Numbered from the stretch's first letter, positions 41,902-50,572 are shown. The stretch: DNA of 64,000 bases from Burkholderia ubonensis subsp. mesacidophila (GCF_002097715.1 NZ_CP020737.1:1364001-1428000), one strand, 5' to 3'. Notes: generated by a model not told the origin, from the sequence alone. Program-made: numbers and translations.

Positions 41902-42075
41902 ATGACCCGTTTCGTGCTGGTCGTGCTGGCCGCAGCGATCCTCGCCGGCTGCGCGAGCGACCCCCGCCAGGCCCGCCGCGGCCACCCGCCGCAGGACCCG
42001 GCCGATTATCACGGCGTGCCGACCGACATGACGCCGCCGTCGATGCTGGCCGAGCCGCCGTCCGCCACGCAGTAA
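41902..42075 (+). CDS. Small putative lipoprotein
   Basis: A 57-residue protein with a lipoprotein signal (VVLAAAILAGC, Cys17). The 40-residue mature part is proline-rich and looks unstructured. CGGAG precedes the ATG by about 10 bases. Tiny lipoproteins like this are frequent in Burkholderia and their roles are unknown. It converges with the MATE transporter gene. Confidence 0.75.
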   Translation: MTRFVLVVLAAAILAGCASDPRQARRGHPPQDPADYHGVPTDMTPPSMLAEPPSATQ

Positions 42076-42078
42076 CGC

Positions 42079-43458
42079 CTATGCAGAGGATGCCGGCGTC
42101 GCCCGCGCGTCGCCGCCGATCCGCGCCGACAAGCCCGGCAGGTAGCGTGCCAGTGTCGCGCCGCGCGCGGCCATGAACAGCAGCAGCGCGAGCCAGAGGC
42201 CGTGGTTGCCGAACGGGCCGACGAGGGTGAGCGCGGCGGCGGCGAACACCGCGAACGACACGACCATCGCGCGCAGCAGTGCGCGTGTCTGCGTCGCGCC
42301 GATGAATACGCCGTCGAGCAGGAATCCCCACACGGACACGACGGGCGAGAGCGCAGCCCACGGCAGATAGCGGTCCGCGACCGCGCGGATCGCCGCCTGG
42401 TCGGTCAGGCGCGCGACGATCCAGCCGCCCGCCGTCCAGTAGGCGAGCGTGAACGCCAGCGCGCCGAGCGCGGACCAGAACAGCGTGACGCGCACCGCCC
42501 GCCGGAACGCCGCGCGATCGCGCGCACCGGCCGCCGCGCCGACGAGCGCTTCGGCCGCATGCGCGAAGCCGTCGAGGCCGTACGCCATGAAGGTCTGGAA
42601 GTTGAGCAGCAGCGCGTTCGCCGCGAGCGTCGCATCGCCCTGGTTCGCGCCGAGGTGCGCGAACCAGCCGAACGCGGTCAGCAGGCACAGCGTGCGGATG
42701 AAGATGTCGCGGTTCAGCGCGACGAGGCGCATGAGCGCGGCGCGGTCGACGAGCGCGCGCGCCGCGAGCGGCGGCAGGCCGCGCGGCCGCAGCCGCCACA
42801 GCATCCACGCGCCGAGCGCGAAGCCGCACGCGTCCGCGGTGGCGGTCGCGGCGCCGATGCCGGCGATGCCCCAGCCGAAGCCGTACACGTACAGCAGCAC
42901 CGCGCCGATGTTCACCGCATTGATGAACACCTGAGCGACGAGCGCGAGCCGGACGCGCTGCACCCCGAGCAGGTAGCCGAGCACGACATAGTTCGCGAGC
43001 GCGAACGGGGCGCTCCAGATCCGCGCGTGGCCGTACGTGAGCGCCGTGGCGCGCACCGCGTCGCTGCCGCCCAGCGCGGTGAGCGCGACTGACAGCAGCG
43101 GCGCCTGCAGCGCCAGCACCGCGGCGCCGAGCGCGAACGCGGCGATCAGCGCGCGCAGCACGTTCAGCCGGATGCCGTTGTCGTCGCGCGCGCCGTGCGC
43201 CTGCGCGACGAGGCCCGTCGTGCCCATCCGCAGGAAGCCGAAGCCCCAGAACACGAAATTGAAGACCAGTCCGCCGAGCGCGACGCCGCCAAGGTACTGT
43301 GCGCCGTCGAGGTGGCCGGCGACAGCCGTGTCGACTGCACCGAGAATCGGCTGGGTCAGGTTCGCGAGGACGATCGGGAACGCGAGCGCGAGCACGCGCC
43401 GATGCGTCACATCGGTCGGGCGCGCGCCGGCCGCGGGCGATAAGGCGGAGTCGGACAT
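42079..43458 (-). CDS. MATE-family efflux transporter (DinF-like)
   Basis: A 459-residue inner-membrane protein with 12 helices in two MatE repeats. The first begins LALAFPIVLANLTQPILGAVDTAVAGHL, typical of the DinF/NorM group that exports cationic compounds in exchange for Na+ or H+. The substrate is unknown. It starts 10 bp after the DUF2288 gene and is probably co-transcribed with it. Confidence 0.88.
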   Translation of the reverse strand: MSDSALSPAAGARPTDVTHRRVLALAFPIVLANLTQPILGAVDTAVAGHLDGAQYLGGVALGGLVFNFVFWGFGFLRMGTTGLVAQAHGARDDNGIRLNVLRALIAAFALGAAVLALQAPLLSVALTALGGSDAVRATALTYGHARIWSAPFALANYVVLGYLLGVQRVRLALVAQVFINAVNIGAVLLYVYGFGWGIAGIGAATATADACGFALGAWMLWRLRPRGLPPLAARALVDRAALMRLVALNRDIFIRTLCLLTAFGWFAHLGANQGDATLAANALLLNFQTFMAYGLDGFAHAAEALVGAAAGARDRAAFRRAVRVTLFWSALGALAFTLAYWTAGGWIVARLTDQAAIRAVADRYLPWAALSPVVSVWGFLLDGVFIGATQTRALLRAMVVSFAVFAAAALTLVGPFGNHGLWLALLLFMAARGATLARYLPGLSARIGGDARATPASSA

Positions 43459-43468
43459 GGCGAACGCG

Positions 43469-43792
43469 TCAGGCGCGTTCCTGCACGCAGATCCACGGCG
43501 AGACGACGACCGCCCACAGTTCCGGATTGCGCGCCGCGTAGTCCTGCGCGGTGTCCGCCTCCATTCGGGCGACGTGGCCGGCGGCAAGCCAGCGGGTGAC
43601 CTGTTCCTTGTCGTCGCCGGCGATCGCCTCGGCGACGCTCACGAGATCGAGGTCGCGCGCGACGGCAAGCAGCTTGCCCTGTGCGAAGAAACGCTCCAGA
43701 TCGCACCAGTCGATCTTTGCGGTTTCGCCGAGGAGTTTGACGTAGAGCGGGCTATGCGACGCGCCCGCAGCGGATTCGTGTTCGGAGGACAT
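43469..43792 (-). CDS. DUF2288 family protein
   Basis: A 107-residue soluble protein matching DUF2288: LLGETAKIDWCDLERFFAQG at the start and ELWAVVVSPWICVQERA at the end. The function is unknown. The ATG at 43792 is preferred over a TTG four codons upstream; neither has a strong ribosome binding site. It is followed closely by the MATE transporter. Confidence 0.8.
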   Translation of the reverse strand: MSSEHESAAGASHSPLYVKLLGETAKIDWCDLERFFAQGKLLAVARDLDLVSVAEAIAGDDKEQVTRWLAAGHVARMEADTAQDYAARNPELWAVVVSPWICVQERA

Positions 43793-43845
43793 GGATTTCT
43801 GCAAAAAACTGCGTGTGCGCCACTATAAACCATCCGGTCGCGGGC

Positions 43846-45465
43846 TCAGGCGTCGCGCAGCGCGCGCCGCACGATCTTGCCGGTCGCCGTCATCGGCAGG
43901 CCGTCGACGAACGCGATCGCGCGCGGATACTCGTGCGCCGCGAGGCGCGTCTTCACGTGCGCCTGCAGCGCCTGCACGAGCGCGTCGTCGCCGGCGTAGC
44001 CAGGGTTCAGCACGACGAACGCCTTGACGATCTCGGTGCGCGTCGCGTCGGGCACGCCGACCACGGCCGCCATCCGCACCGCGGGATGCGTGAGCAGGCA
44101 ATCCTCGATCGGGCCGGGACCGATCCGGTAGCCCGCGCTCGTGATCACGTCGTCGTCGCGGCCGACGAAGCGCACGAAGCCGTCGGCATCGAGCACGCCC
44201 GTGTCGCCCGTCAGCAGGTAGTCGCCGGCGAACTTGTCGCGCGTCGCGTCGGGGTTGCGCCAGTATTCGAGAAACATCACCGGGTCCGGGCCGCGCACCG
44301 CGATGCGGCCTTCGGTGCCGGGCGGCAGCGGCGCGCCGTGCGCGTCGACGATCGCGACCCGGTGGCCGGGCACGGCCTTGCCGATCGCGCCCGGATGCGG
44401 CGCGAACAGCGCCGCGCACGATGACAGCACCATGTTGCATTCGGTCTGCCCGTAGAACTCATTGATCGTGACGCCGAGCGCGTCGCGTCCCCAGGCCGTC
44501 AGCTCGCTGCCGAGCGATTCGCCGCCGCTCGCGACCGATTTCAGCGACAGCGCGTAGCGCTCGCGCGGCCGCGGCACGGTGCGCATGAGCTTCAGCGCGG
44601 TCGGCGGCAGGAATGCGTGGGTGACGCCGTGACGGGCCATCAGGTCGAATGCCGCTGCGCCGTCGAATTTCTCGAAGCGGCGCGCGAGCACCGGCACGCC
44701 GTGGTGCCAGGACGGCAGCAGCACGTCGAGCAGCCCGCCGATCCACGCCCAGTCGGCGGGCGTCCAGAACAGGCGCGCGTCGCGCGGAAAGCACTGCTGC
44801 GACATCTCGACGCCGGGCAGATGGCCGAGCAGCACGCGGTGCGCATGCAGCGCGCCTTTCGGCTTGCCGGTCGTGCCGGACGTGTAGATGATCACCGCCG
44901 GATCGTCGGCCGCCGTGTCGGCCGGCGCAAAATCGGCGGGTTCCGCGGCCAGCGCCGCGTCGTAGCGCAGCACGCCGGCAGCGTCGGGCGCATCGTCGCC
45001 GATGCAATAGAGCATCCGCAGCGCCGGCAGCCGCGCGCGCAGCGGCGCGATCTTCGCATAGCCGGCGGCGTCGGTGACGAGCGCCGCCGCGTCACTGTTC
45101 GCAAGCCGGTACTCGAGCGCGTCGGCGCCGAACAGCGTGAACAGCGGCACCGCGATCGCGCCGAGCTTGTAGGCGGCGAGATGCGCGACCGCCGTTTCCG
45201 GGCCCTGGGCGAGGAAGATGCCGATCCGGTCGCCGCGGCGCAGGCCGGCGCGCACGAAGCTGTTCGCGAGTCGATTAGAGGCGTTCTTCAGATCGTCGAA
45301 CGTCAGCCGCGAGACGTCGCCTTGCGCGGTTTCGTGGATCAGCGCGAGCCGGCCGCTGCCGTCCGCCCATTTGTCGCAGGTGTCGACGGCGATGTTGTAG
45401 CGGGCCGGAACGGCCCATGCGAAGCGGGAGAGCAGCGTGTCGTAGCAGTCGGCGGCGGGCAGCAT
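43846..45465 (-). CDS. AMP-forming acyl-CoA synthetase
   Basis: A 539-residue adenylate-forming enzyme activating a carboxylic acid to its CoA thioester with ATP. The P-loop YTSGTTGKPKG, the INEFYGQTECN core, the GDTG...DADGFVRFVGRDDDVI hinge and the catalytic lysine near the C terminus (MTATGKIVRR) are intact. It resembles the medium-chain/benzoate-CoA-ligase-like branch; the true acid is unknown. GGAG lies 7 bases before the ATG. Confidence 0.88.
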   Translation of the reverse strand: MLPAADCYDTLLSRFAWAVPARYNIAVDTCDKWADGSGRLALIHETAQGDVSRLTFDDLKNASNRLANSFVRAGLRRGDRIGIFLAQGPETAVAHLAAYKLGAIAVPLFTLFGADALEYRLANSDAAALVTDAAGYAKIAPLRARLPALRMLYCIGDDAPDAAGVLRYDAALAAEPADFAPADTAADDPAVIIYTSGTTGKPKGALHAHRVLLGHLPGVEMSQQCFPRDARLFWTPADWAWIGGLLDVLLPSWHHGVPVLARRFEKFDGAAAFDLMARHGVTHAFLPPTALKLMRTVPRPRERYALSLKSVASGGESLGSELTAWGRDALGVTINEFYGQTECNMVLSSCAALFAPHPGAIGKAVPGHRVAIVDAHGAPLPPGTEGRIAVRGPDPVMFLEYWRNPDATRDKFAGDYLLTGDTGVLDADGFVRFVGRDDDVITSAGYRIGPGPIEDCLLTHPAVRMAAVVGVPDATRTEIVKAFVVLNPGYAGDDALVQALQAHVKTRLAAHEYPRAIAFVDGLPMTATGKIVRRALRDA

Positions 45466-45635
45466 CGGGTGTCTCCGTGGCGCGGATCGTGAAGGCCGGG
45501 GTGCGGACATGCACCGGCATTCATGCGTCCGGAGTCACACTGTAAGCGATCTTCGACACGATGCCGACGCGGCCGGCATGCGCGGTTCAATGCACGATTC
45601 CGAAATGACGCATAAGATCACTGCTGATACTTGTA

Positions 45636-45773
45636 ATGACCATGGATATGCTTCTGATAGCTGCGGGGTTCAGCCTGATCGGAATCGGGGCGCTGGTGGC
45701 GTTCGCGCGCCACGTCGACCCGTTGTCCGGCCACTTGACCGGTCGCGTGTTCGACCGGCTGCGCAAGCGCTGA
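45636..45773 (+). CDS. Possible 45-residue single-pass membrane protein
   Basis: An open frame with three in-frame ATGs at its start (45636, 45642, 45648). It encodes a hydrophobic segment (MLLIAAGFSLIGIGALVAFA) followed by a basic amphipathic tail ending in RLRKR. It has good codon bias but no clear ribosome binding site. No homology known to me; tentative. Confidence 0.45.
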   Translation: MTMDMLLIAAGFSLIGIGALVAFARHVDPLSGHLTGRVFDRLRKR

Positions 45774-45841
45774 TTCGCCCCCTCCCGAACACGCGCAAGC
45801 CCGACCGCACCTGATGCGCGCCGGCGCTATCCGTCAGGCTG

Positions 45842-46549
45842 TCAGCGGGCCGGCAGGTAGCGCGACGGATCGATCGAGCGGCCGCCGTAGCGCAGTTCGA
45901 AATGCAGTGCGACGCGATCGCTGTCGGTGTTGCCCATCTCGGCGATCGTCTGCCCTTGCGTCACCGACTGGCCTTCCTTCACGAGCAGCGCGCGATTGTG
46001 CGCGTACGCCGTCAGGTAATCCGCGTTGTGCTTGAGGATGATCAGGTTGCCGTAGCCGCGAAGCCCGTTCCCCGCGTAGACGACGACACCCGGCGCCGCC
46101 GCGATCACCGACGTGCCCGCCGAGTTGGCGATGTCGATTCCCTTGGACTTCGCGCCGTCGAAGGTGCGCACCACGTTGCCGGCGGCCGGCCAGATCAGCG
46201 CGATGCTGGTGGCCGGCTTCACGGGCGATTGGACCGGTGCGGAAGGCGTGGACGGTGCCGGGCGGCTGCGTCCCGCGCTGCCGGTGCCGACGCTCGCCGA
46301 CGACGTCGTCGTCGTGCCGGGCGGCGGCGCGACGCGCAGCACCTGGCCGACTTCGATCGCATCAGGGTTCGAGATCTGGTTCCAGCGCACGATGTTCTGC
46401 ATCGACTGGCGGTTCTCGCGCGCGATCTTGTAGAGCGTGTCGCCGCGCTCGACGCGGTAGAACCCGGGGCCGACCGGCGCGGAGCCGCAGGCGGCGAGCA
46501 GGGCGGCGAACGACGCCGCGATGAGTCGCTTCGTTGTTGTTCCGAACAT
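45842..46549 (-). CDS. nlpD: NlpD-like lipoprotein (LysM + degenerate M23), amidase activator
   Basis: A 235-residue lipoprotein with lipobox LLAAC, one LysM repeat (YRVERGDTLYKIARENRQSMQNI...) and a C-terminal LytM/M23 domain (about 115-233). The zinc ligands of active M23 peptidases are missing: KGIDIA replaces the His motif and LHFELRY replaces HxH. This is as in NlpD/EnvC-type activators, which switch on cell-wall amidases rather than cut peptidoglycan. GAGG precedes the ATG. Confidence 0.85.
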   Translation of the reverse strand: MFGTTTKRLIAASFAALLAACGSAPVGPGFYRVERGDTLYKIARENRQSMQNIVRWNQISNPDAIEVGQVLRVAPPPGTTTTSSASVGTGSAGRSRPAPSTPSAPVQSPVKPATSIALIWPAAGNVVRTFDGAKSKGIDIANSAGTSVIAAAPGVVVYAGNGLRGYGNLIILKHNADYLTAYAHNRALLVKEGQSVTQGQTIAEMGNTDSDRVALHFELRYGGRSIDPSRYLPAR

Positions 46550-46671
46550 TGAACCTCGCAAAACCCCGCCGCGCGCGGGCGCGGCAGGTGACACAAAACG
46601 TCAGATTTTAACGGGTTCGACCCGCGGCGCGCAGTTTGGCGCCGCCGGGCATCCGTTCGGTGCGCGAAACG

Positions 46672-47583
46672 TCAGGCTGCAAGCGGGTTGACGCGAATCC
46701 GCAGCGCCGCGGTTTCGGTCGCGCCCGGCGCGAGCATGCGCAGCCCGAGCCCGTTGTGGATCGCATCGGGCAGGCCGAGCCACGGCTCGACGCAGTAGAA
46801 GTCCGATTCCGGCTTTTCCGTCCAGGTCGTGACCGCGTACCACGGGATCGAGCCCGGCACGTCGAGCGCGATCTCGATCGTGCGGCGGCGGCCCGGCATC
46901 ACGATCCGCACGGGGGCGGACGGCGCGCCGTCAAGGCAGTGGAAGCGGTCGTGAATGCGCGCGTCGTCGAGCGCGTAGCGCGCTTCGCCGGGCTCCGGCG
47001 CGCTGATGGCGCCGTCGGGGCGCTGTTCGCGCCGATGCGTCGGCGGCAGTTCGAGCGTTGTCTGCGCGCGCTCCGCGTGCGGCAGCGCGAAGTAGAAGTG
47101 ATGGCCCGCGTAGTACGGCAGCGGCGCGTCGCCGCGATTGGACGTCGTCAGCGCGACGTCGAGCGTGTGCGCGTCGACGAGGCGGTACGTCGCTTCGAAA
47201 CGGAAATCGAACGGGTAGCCCGCGCGCAGCGCATCGTTCGCGTCGAGCGTCATCGCGAGCGCCGCGCCGTCGGCGGACGGCTGCGCCGCGAACGGCAGGT
47301 CGCGCGCGAAGCCGTGCATCGGCAGGTCGCGGACCACGCCCGACGCGTCGCGCCAGCGGCCGAGTTCGCCGTCGACGCGGTGCCGGCCCAGAAACGGAAA
47401 CAGCAGCGGGTTGCCGCCGCGCACGCGCGCGAGCTGGCTCCAGTCCGCGGTGTCCGGCCAGAAGATGACGGGTTCGCCGTCGACGTGCCACGACAGCAGG
47501 CGTCCGCCGAATTGCGGGGCGATCCGGACGAGCGACGCGCCGGCGTGGAGTTCGTGAATCTCGTGTTGCTGGAAGATCGGCAT
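46672..47583 (-). CDS. Aldose 1-epimerase family protein
   Basis: A 303-residue galactose-mutarotase-fold protein (APQFGGRLLSWHVDG, LLFPFLGRHR, MHGFARDLPF, YYAGHHFYF). It should interconvert sugar anomers or bind sugars. The His residues in MHGFAR and AGHHFYF fit the active-site positions. A single-gene unit with no sugar operon around it, so the physiological sugar is unknown. Confidence 0.85.
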   Translation of the reverse strand: MPIFQQHEIHELHAGASLVRIAPQFGGRLLSWHVDGEPVIFWPDTADWSQLARVRGGNPLLFPFLGRHRVDGELGRWRDASGVVRDLPMHGFARDLPFAAQPSADGAALAMTLDANDALRAGYPFDFRFEATYRLVDAHTLDVALTTSNRGDAPLPYYAGHHFYFALPHAERAQTTLELPPTHRREQRPDGAISAPEPGEARYALDDARIHDRFHCLDGAPSAPVRIVMPGRRRTIEIALDVPGSIPWYAVTTWTEKPESDFYCVEPWLGLPDAIHNGLGLRMLAPGATETAALRIRVNPLAA

Positions 47584-47690
47584 GGCGAATCGGGAATGGA
47601 CGGTTGGAAGACGGGCTGCCGCAGGGCGGCGCGCTCCATTATCGGTCCGCGCCGGCGTCGGGGAAAACCCTTCTGGGGAAATTGCGAGCT

Positions 47691-47717
47691 TTGCAAGTTG
47701 TTAAGCGTCCGGATAAT
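47691..47717 (+). promoter_or_regulatory. Possible promoter of the 28-residue miniprotein gene
   Basis: TTTGCA/TTGCAA around 47690-47696 and GATAAT at 47712-47717 with 15-16 bp between, about 50 bases before the miniprotein ATG. Only moderately close to consensus. Confidence 0.4.
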
Positions 47718-47766
47718 GGCCTAAACCGGTCATGTTGCCGGGTCATGACACTTCGCGGAGGGGGCC

Positions 47767-47853
47767 ATGGATCTGGCAATGGCAATGGGTATCGCCCTGT
47801 TTGGGATGTTCACCGGCAGCACGGTGCTGTTTTTCTACCAGCTCGGCCGCTGA
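47767..47853 (+). CDS. 28-residue hydrophobic miniprotein
   Basis: A very short gene. The ATG has a strong ribosome binding site (GGAGGGGG, about 5 bases away), and the 28-residue product MDLAMAMGIALFGMFTGSTV... is almost entirely one membrane helix ending YQLGR. An intrinsic terminator follows 22 bases after the stop, so this is a self-contained transcription unit. Too short to recognise a family; possibly a subunit-like membrane peptide. Confidence 0.65.
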   Translation: MDLAMAMGIALFGMFTGSTVLFFYQLGR

Positions 47854-47875
47854 CGGCAAAATCTGCCGAATCCTG

Positions 47876-47905
47876 AAAGCCCGCCATTCAAATGGCGGGC
47901 TTTTT
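47876..47905 (+). terminator. Intrinsic terminator after the miniprotein gene
   Basis: A perfect 13-bp stem (AAAGCCCGCCATT / AATGGCGGGCTTT) with a 2-base loop, running into TTTTTGCTTT. Confidence 0.9.
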
Positions 47906-48077
47906 GCTTTCTCTTCGCTTACGAATTGCAAGCGTTTGTATGCATCGCCGCAATATCCTGCCAAATGCCTTGGCGCAGTAATGTGCGCTCGGCATAATCG
48001 GGGCCGCGCTTCCGGGCGGCCCATCGCGTCGTCCGGAATTCCTTTCCGCTTTTGATCTGTTTTTAGAGGACCGACGC

Positions 48078-48908
48078 GTGAGTCTCTCGTTTCTGGCATT
48101 TCTGAGCGTCCTGCAGGGCGTGACCGAACTTTTTCCCGTCAGCAGTCTCGGCCATACGCTGCTCGTGCCGGCGCTGTTCGGCATGCATATCGACAAGCAC
48201 GCGCCGCAACTGCTGCCGTTTCTCGTCGCGCTGCACCTCGGCACCGCGCTGGCGCTGCTGTGGTACTTCCGCACGCGCTGGATCGAGCTGATCCGCGGTT
48301 TCTTCGCGTCGCTCGGCGGCCGCAAGAATGATGAGGGGCACCTGATGTGGGCGCTCATCATCGGCACGATTCCGACGGGGCTCGTCGGCCTGCTGCTCGA
48401 GAAGCGCATCGAGCGCGTGTTCCACGATCTGCGGATCGTCGCGATCGCGCTGATCGTCAACGGCGCGCTGCTGTGGATCGGCGATCGCATCCAGCGCAGC
48501 CGCGCGCACCAGCCGCCCGAGAAGCTGACGTTCAAGCAGGCGTTCTTCGTGGGGCTCGCGCAGGTGGGCGCGCTGATTCCGGGTTTTTCGCGCAGCGGCC
48601 TGACGATGATCGCCGGCAATGCGGCGGGGCTGAGCGCGGAGAAGGCGGCGGAATTCTCGTTCCTGCTCGGCACGCCGATCATTTTCGCGGCGGGCGTGCT
48701 CGAACTGCCGAAGCTGTTTCATGCGCGGGACCAGCTTGCCGACGCGCTGCTCGGCGGCGTGTTGACGGCGGTTGCGGCTTACCTCAGCGTGCGCTTCCTG
48801 ATGCGCTATTTCGAAGGGCGCGGGCGACTGGCGTCGTTCGGCATGTATTGCGCGATCGCGGGGGTGTTCTGCCTCGGCTGGTTCATGTTCCATCCGCAGC
48901 CGGTGTGA
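48078..48908 (+). CDS. uppP: Undecaprenyl-diphosphatase
   Basis: A 276-residue inner-membrane phosphatase of the BacA/UppP family that regenerates undecaprenyl phosphate for cell-wall carriers; its overproduction gives bacitracin resistance in other species. Motifs [15 protein letters not shown] and GFSRSGLT are intact, with about 8 helices. The start is GTG with GAGGA upstream. A terminator at 48957 ends the transcript. Confidence 0.95.
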   Translation: MSLSFLAFLSVLQGVTELFPVSSLGHTLLVPALFGMHIDKHAPQLLPFLVALHLGTALALLWYFRTRWIELIRGFFASLGGRKNDEGHLMWALIIGTIPTGLVGLLLEKRIERVFHDLRIVAIALIVNGALLWIGDRIQRSRAHQPPEKLTFKQAFFVGLAQVGALIPGFSRSGLTMIAGNAAGLSAEKAAEFSFLLGTPIIFAAGVLELPKLFHARDQLADALLGGVLTAVAAYLSVRFLMRYFEGRGRLASFGMYCAIAGVFCLGWFMFHPQPV

Positions 48909-48924
48909 GGCGGCGCGCCGATCC

Positions 48925-48954
48925 TTCATGACTTTCATGGGGATCGGGTATAAT
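48925..48954 (+). promoter_or_regulatory. Promoter of tRNA-Arg(UCU)
   Basis: TTCATG (48925-48930) and a perfect TATAAT (48949-48954) 18 bp apart, about 100 bases before the tRNA. The expected start of transcription falls inside the 5' arm of the uppP terminator. Confidence 0.65.
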
Positions 48955-48956
48955 TT

Positions 48957-48984
48957 CGGGCTCGGTTCTCGCCGGGCCCGTTTT
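48957..48984 (+). terminator. Intrinsic terminator of uppP
   Basis: A 9-bp stem (CGGGCTCGG / CCGGGCCCG, one wobble pair), a 6-base loop and TTTT. It begins 49 bases after the uppP stop and directly abuts the -10 box of the tRNA-Arg promoter. Confidence 0.7.
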
Positions 48985-49053
48985 GTTGTCGAGGTTGGTT
49001 TTTTCCTCTTTTGCGCGGGCGGCCCACGTCGAGCCCGTGTCTTCTTCCCCAGA

Positions 49054-49130
49054 CCGCCCTTAGCTCAGTTGGATAGAGCAACGGCCTTCTAAGCCGTAGG
49101 TCACACGTTCGAATCGTGTAGGGCGGGCCA
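49054..49130 (+). tRNA. tRNA-Arg (UCU)
   Basis: A 77-base cloverleaf. The acceptor stem is CCGCCCT/AGGGCGG, followed by discriminator G and encoded CCA. The D loop is AGCTCAGTTGGATAGAGC, the anticodon loop contains TCT (CTTCTAA) and the T arm GTTCGAATC. Reads AGA, a rare arginine codon in this GC-rich genome. Such tRNA genes are frequent island integration sites. Confidence 0.97.
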
Positions 49131-49330
49131 ATAGAATCAAAGACTTACGGTCGTTTCTGTTGGTGCGTCATTTTCTAGGGTTCCCCCGTGTAACCGCCAT
49201 GTAACCCGATTAGGTCAACTTTGACCTCGGGCACCCGCCCGCAAACCCGAAATGAAGTGAGCGCTGTCTTCGGATTCTTGCTTTTCCTGGTTATGTCCCT
49301 CGGTCCACGAGACTCGGAATTGGCTTCATC
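49131..49330. other. Atypical 200-bp stretch after tRNA-Arg
   Basis: No gene is seen. The composition is less GC-rich than the left side, and no copy of the tRNA 3' end, which would mark an attachment site, is visible further right in the window. It contains GTAACCGCCATGTAACCC, a small direct repeat of GTAACC. Likely the scar of an old integration. Confidence 0.45.
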
Positions 49331-50572
49331 ATGGCGTTAAATAACTCTACGGATTCAGCAACTGCAATGCGTTCGGCCACAGTCCCTCTGCTGTGGACAA
49401 GCGGCTTGCTTGGTGTTTTTGCCTTTTTCCAGTTGTACTCGATTCAAGCTGTCTTGCCGATTTTGATGCAGGACTTGCATGCCAATGTTGTCCAGGTTGG
49501 AAACGCCGTCGGGGCAGGCGTCCTGGCGGTAGCCCTGGTTTCGCCATTCGTCGGCATGCTGTCGGACGCTGTCGGTCGGAAGCCGCTGATCGTCGGGGCG
49601 ATACTCGTTACGGCTATCCCGACAGCGCTGATTGCCCTGGCGGGTTCTATCCAGGTCCTTACCACGTTACGCTTCCTGCAAGGGCTCGGAGTGCCCGGCA
49701 TAACCGTCGTGACAATCGCGTATATCGGAGAAGAGTTCTACGGACGCGATATGACCCGGATGGTGTCGGCCTATGTGTCGGGCTCGGTGCTTGGAGGGTT
49801 CCTGGGCCGTTTCTTGTTTGGGCAACTGAGTGCCTGGATACCTTGGCGCTCGGCGTTTTTGGTCATGGCAATCCTGAATCTGGTAGGGGCATTGCTGGTC
49901 TGGCGCTCGCTGCCACCCTCGCGCAACTTCGTTGCTAATCGACAGCTGGCTGCCGCGTTGAAATCAGTTCGTGGCCACCTCTGCAACAAGGCCCTTCTGT
50001 CGGCCTGCGCTTTAGGCATGTGTGTATTGTTTTCGTTGGTGGGCTGCTTTACGTACGTCAGCATCCATCTTGCTGCCGAGCCTTTCGGTTTGAGCACCGC
50101 CCAGTTGGCGAATGTGTTTGCCGTGTATTTGCTCGGTGTGCTCGTCACTCCCATCACGGGCAAGATCATGCCGCACCTTGGAACGCGCAAGACCGTCCTC
50201 GTCGCGTTGAGCATTTCGTCGTGCGGGCTGCTCATCACGTTGCTGCCAACGGCATGGGGTATCGTCTTGGCGCTGGCTATCATGTCCAGCGGTGTCTTCG
50301 TCACGCAGTCGGCCACGATCAGCTTTATCGCACAGAACGTGCAGGGCGGACGTTCGCTTGCATCCGGGCTGTACTACATGGCGTATTACGGCGGCGGCTT
50401 CATGGGGGCCTGGATATGTGGCATTGCATACACTTATGGTGCATGGCGTGGCACTGTGGTGGCGCTGTTATTGGCACAGGCGATTGGGCTGGCTATCGCA
50501 GGGTTCGGGATGCGTGAGCGCAGATTGAATCAAGGTCCCTCGAGCCACTTTCAATTGAACGAAACGCGCTGA
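49331..50572 (+). CDS. MFS transporter, YnfM-like, probably acquired
   Basis: A 413-residue inner-membrane transporter with 12 helices (QLYSIQAVLPILMQDL, LSDAVGRKPL loop, LRFLQGLGVPGITVVTIAYIGEEF), close in form to YnfM/AraJ-type drug or metabolite exporters. Codon use is clearly different from the neighbours: TTG, CTT, GGT, TTA and GTT are frequent. This suggests transfer from a lower-GC source. It sits directly right of tRNA-Arg, with only a weak ribosome binding site. Confidence 0.85.
   Translation: MALNNSTDSATAMRSATVPLLWTSGLLGVFAFFQLYSIQAVLPILMQDLHANVVQVGNAVGAGVLAVALVSPFVGMLSDAVGRKPLIVGAILVTAIPTALIALAGSIQVLTTLRFLQGLGVPGITVVTIAYIGEEFYGRDMTRMVSAYVSGSVLGGFLGRFLFGQLSAWIPWRSAFLVMAILNLVGALLVWRSLPPSRNFVANRQLAAALKSVRGHLCNKALLSACALGMCVLFSLVGCFTYVSIHLAAEPFGLSTAQLANVFAVYLLGVLVTPITGKIMPHLGTRKTVLVALSISSCGLLITLLPTAWGIVLALAIMSSGVFVTQSATISFIAQNVQGGRSLASGLYYMAYYGGGFMGAWICGIAYTYGAWRGTVVALLLAQAIGLAIAGFGMRERRLNQGPSSHFQLNETR

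Noticed and set aside
45509..45814. A 101-codon frame overlapping the 45-residue membrane protein
   Set aside because: No ribosome binding site, a low-complexity Arg/Asp/His-rich product, and it overlaps the better-supported small hydrophobic frame.
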